In this document: positions 14,709 through 15,203 of the stretch, in pieces
Numbering within the stretch: the stretch's first letter is position 1
Layout of the letters: every line of letters starts with the position of its first letter
Assembly: GCA_002338715.1 (NCBI GenBank)
Contig: DDIR01000021.1
Span: 1-15,203, forward strand
Source: Phycisphaerales bacterium UBA1845
Lineage (GTDB): Bacteria; Planctomycetota; Phycisphaerae; UBA1845
DNA length: 15,203 nucleotides
Direction of reading: 5' to 3'
Notes under the pieces: model-generated
Database searches by the model: none
The model's input: the letters and a program-made list of their open reading frames with translations, nothing else
Told to the model about the DNA's origin: nothing
Program-made: the position numbers and the translations under genes

Positions 14709-14999
14709 ATGTTTGTGTTGGTCACATACGATGTGTCGACAACGAGTAAAGTGGGTCGCAAGCGACTGAGCCGAGTGGCCAGGATCTGTGCGAATTTTGG
14801 TCAACGGGCGCAGAATTCAGTATTTGAGTGTCAAGTCGACCCGGCGCAGTACGCGGAGTTGCGTCATCAGTTGACGCAGATTATTGATGAGAAGGAGGAC
14901 AGTATTCGGTTTTATCATTTGGGGTCGAATTGGCGCCGCCGGGTAGAGCATTTTGGCCTTAATAAGCCCCACGATCTGGATGATCTGTTGTTGTTTTGA
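14709..14999 (+). CDS. cas2: Cas2, 96 aa
   Basis: This is a ferredoxin-fold Cas2. MFVLVTYDVST carries the conserved D8, followed by GRKRLSRVARICANFGQRAQNSVFECQVD and the C-terminal SIRFYHLGSNWRRRVEHFG. The length is normal. It forms the structural core of the Cas1-Cas2 complex. It starts 63 nt after cas1, the largest gap within the downstream operon, with only a weak ribosome binding site (GGTG), so its translation may be modest. It ends 182 nt before the first CRISPR repeat. Confidence 0.96.
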   Translation: MFVLVTYDVSTTSKVGRKRLSRVARICANFGQRAQNSVFECQVDPAQYAELRHQLTQIIDEKEDSIRFYHLGSNWRRRVEHFGLNKPHDLDDLLLF

Positions 15000-15181
15000 A
15001 TGAACCATCGCGAACCCCAAGCAAACGATGAAATTCAGGAGCTTTCGCGATGGCTGTAAATTGCTCTATGACAAGTGGATAGAGATTCTGTTGGCCACAC
15101 CACAAACATGATGACATGCATATGTTTGAGGTTCGCGAACAAGAACACGTAAAGTAACCAAAAGAAAAGAGTTAGAAAGCA
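15000..15181 (+). promoter_or_regulatory. CRISPR leader
   Basis: This AT-richer stretch between cas2 and the first repeat should drive array transcription and direct spacer integration. It has CCATCGCGAA (15005-15014) paired with TTCGCGATGG (15044-15053), a 10-bp inverted repeat that could be a terminator stem for the cas operon or a leader element. A second partner, GGTTCGCGA (15130-15138), pairs with TCGCGAACC (15008-15016). The repeat-proximal 30 bases are purine-rich (AACCAAAAGAAAAGAG). Confidence 0.75.
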
Positions 15182-15203
15182 GTGATCGCCCGCCACGCGC
15201 GGG
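15182..15203 (+). CRISPR. first CRISPR repeat, cut by the window end
   Basis: The final 22 bases begin GTGATCGCCCGC, then a CACGC loop and GCGGG, the hairpin half of a type I-C repeat. The GATTGAAAC-type end is expected just outside. Position after cas2 and a leader, and resemblance to the solitary repeat at 9276-9241, support this. No spacer is visible, so the array length is unknown. Confidence 0.8.

Overview
This window is a complete type I-C CRISPR-Cas locus (cas3, cas5c, cas8c, cas7c, cas4, cas1, cas2, all on the + strand, 6913-14999). It is preceded by a WYL-domain regulator and, on the other strand, by a cluster of probable nuclease and accessory genes. The last 22 bases are the start of the first CRISPR repeat, so the array itself lies just outside. 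The DNA is moderately GC-rich, with ATG/GTG/TTG starts and purine-rich ribosome binding sites. A Planctomycetota-like chromosome would fit, but nothing in the sequence proves a taxon.

Layout. Bases 14-1768 (+) hold three genes of phage/plasmid flavour: an unknown 163-residue protein, a RuvC-like resolvase broken by two single-T losses, and an unknown 230-residue protein. Bases 1769-2163 have no convincing gene. Bases 2164-5486 (-) read, in transcription order: a DEDDh exonuclease fused to a WYL domain, a zinc-ribbon membrane protein, a 50-residue basic protein, a 519-residue protein with a PD-(D/E)XK-like nuclease motif, and a 106-residue small protein. The HTH-WYL-WCX regulator diverges at 5635-6666. 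The 246-bp region before cas3 carries repeated GACA-N5-TGTC operator-like sites, one of them exactly between a candidate -35 and -10.

The most important find is in the 370-bp gap between cas3 and cas5c. On the - strand, 9276-9241 is a solitary 36-nt CRISPR-repeat-like element ending in GATTGAAAC. It is followed by a 27-nt spacer-like stretch and an 11-bp hairpin (9213-9188). The first 18 nt of the spacer-like stretch match the + strand at 9355-9372, directly after a TTC, the known type I-C PAM. The only two mismatches are at positions 6 and 12, the positions that Cascade flips out of the crRNA-target duplex. This target lies just downstream of the candidate cas5c promoter (-35 at 9320, -10 at 9342). 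I infer a crRNA-like autoregulatory guide (CreR/CreA class) with which the I-C Cascade represses its own cas5-8-7-4-1-2 operon.

How the parts may work together. cas3 sits in its own transcription unit, probably under the WYL regulator. The Cascade and adaptation genes form a tightly coupled operon (ATGA overlaps at cas5/cas8 and cas4/cas1) under the guide RNA. If Cascade becomes scarce, is saturated with array crRNAs or is blocked by an anti-CRISPR, the operon would be derepressed. A hairpin at the 3' end of cas7c could adjust the ratio of Cas7 to the downstream adaptation proteins.
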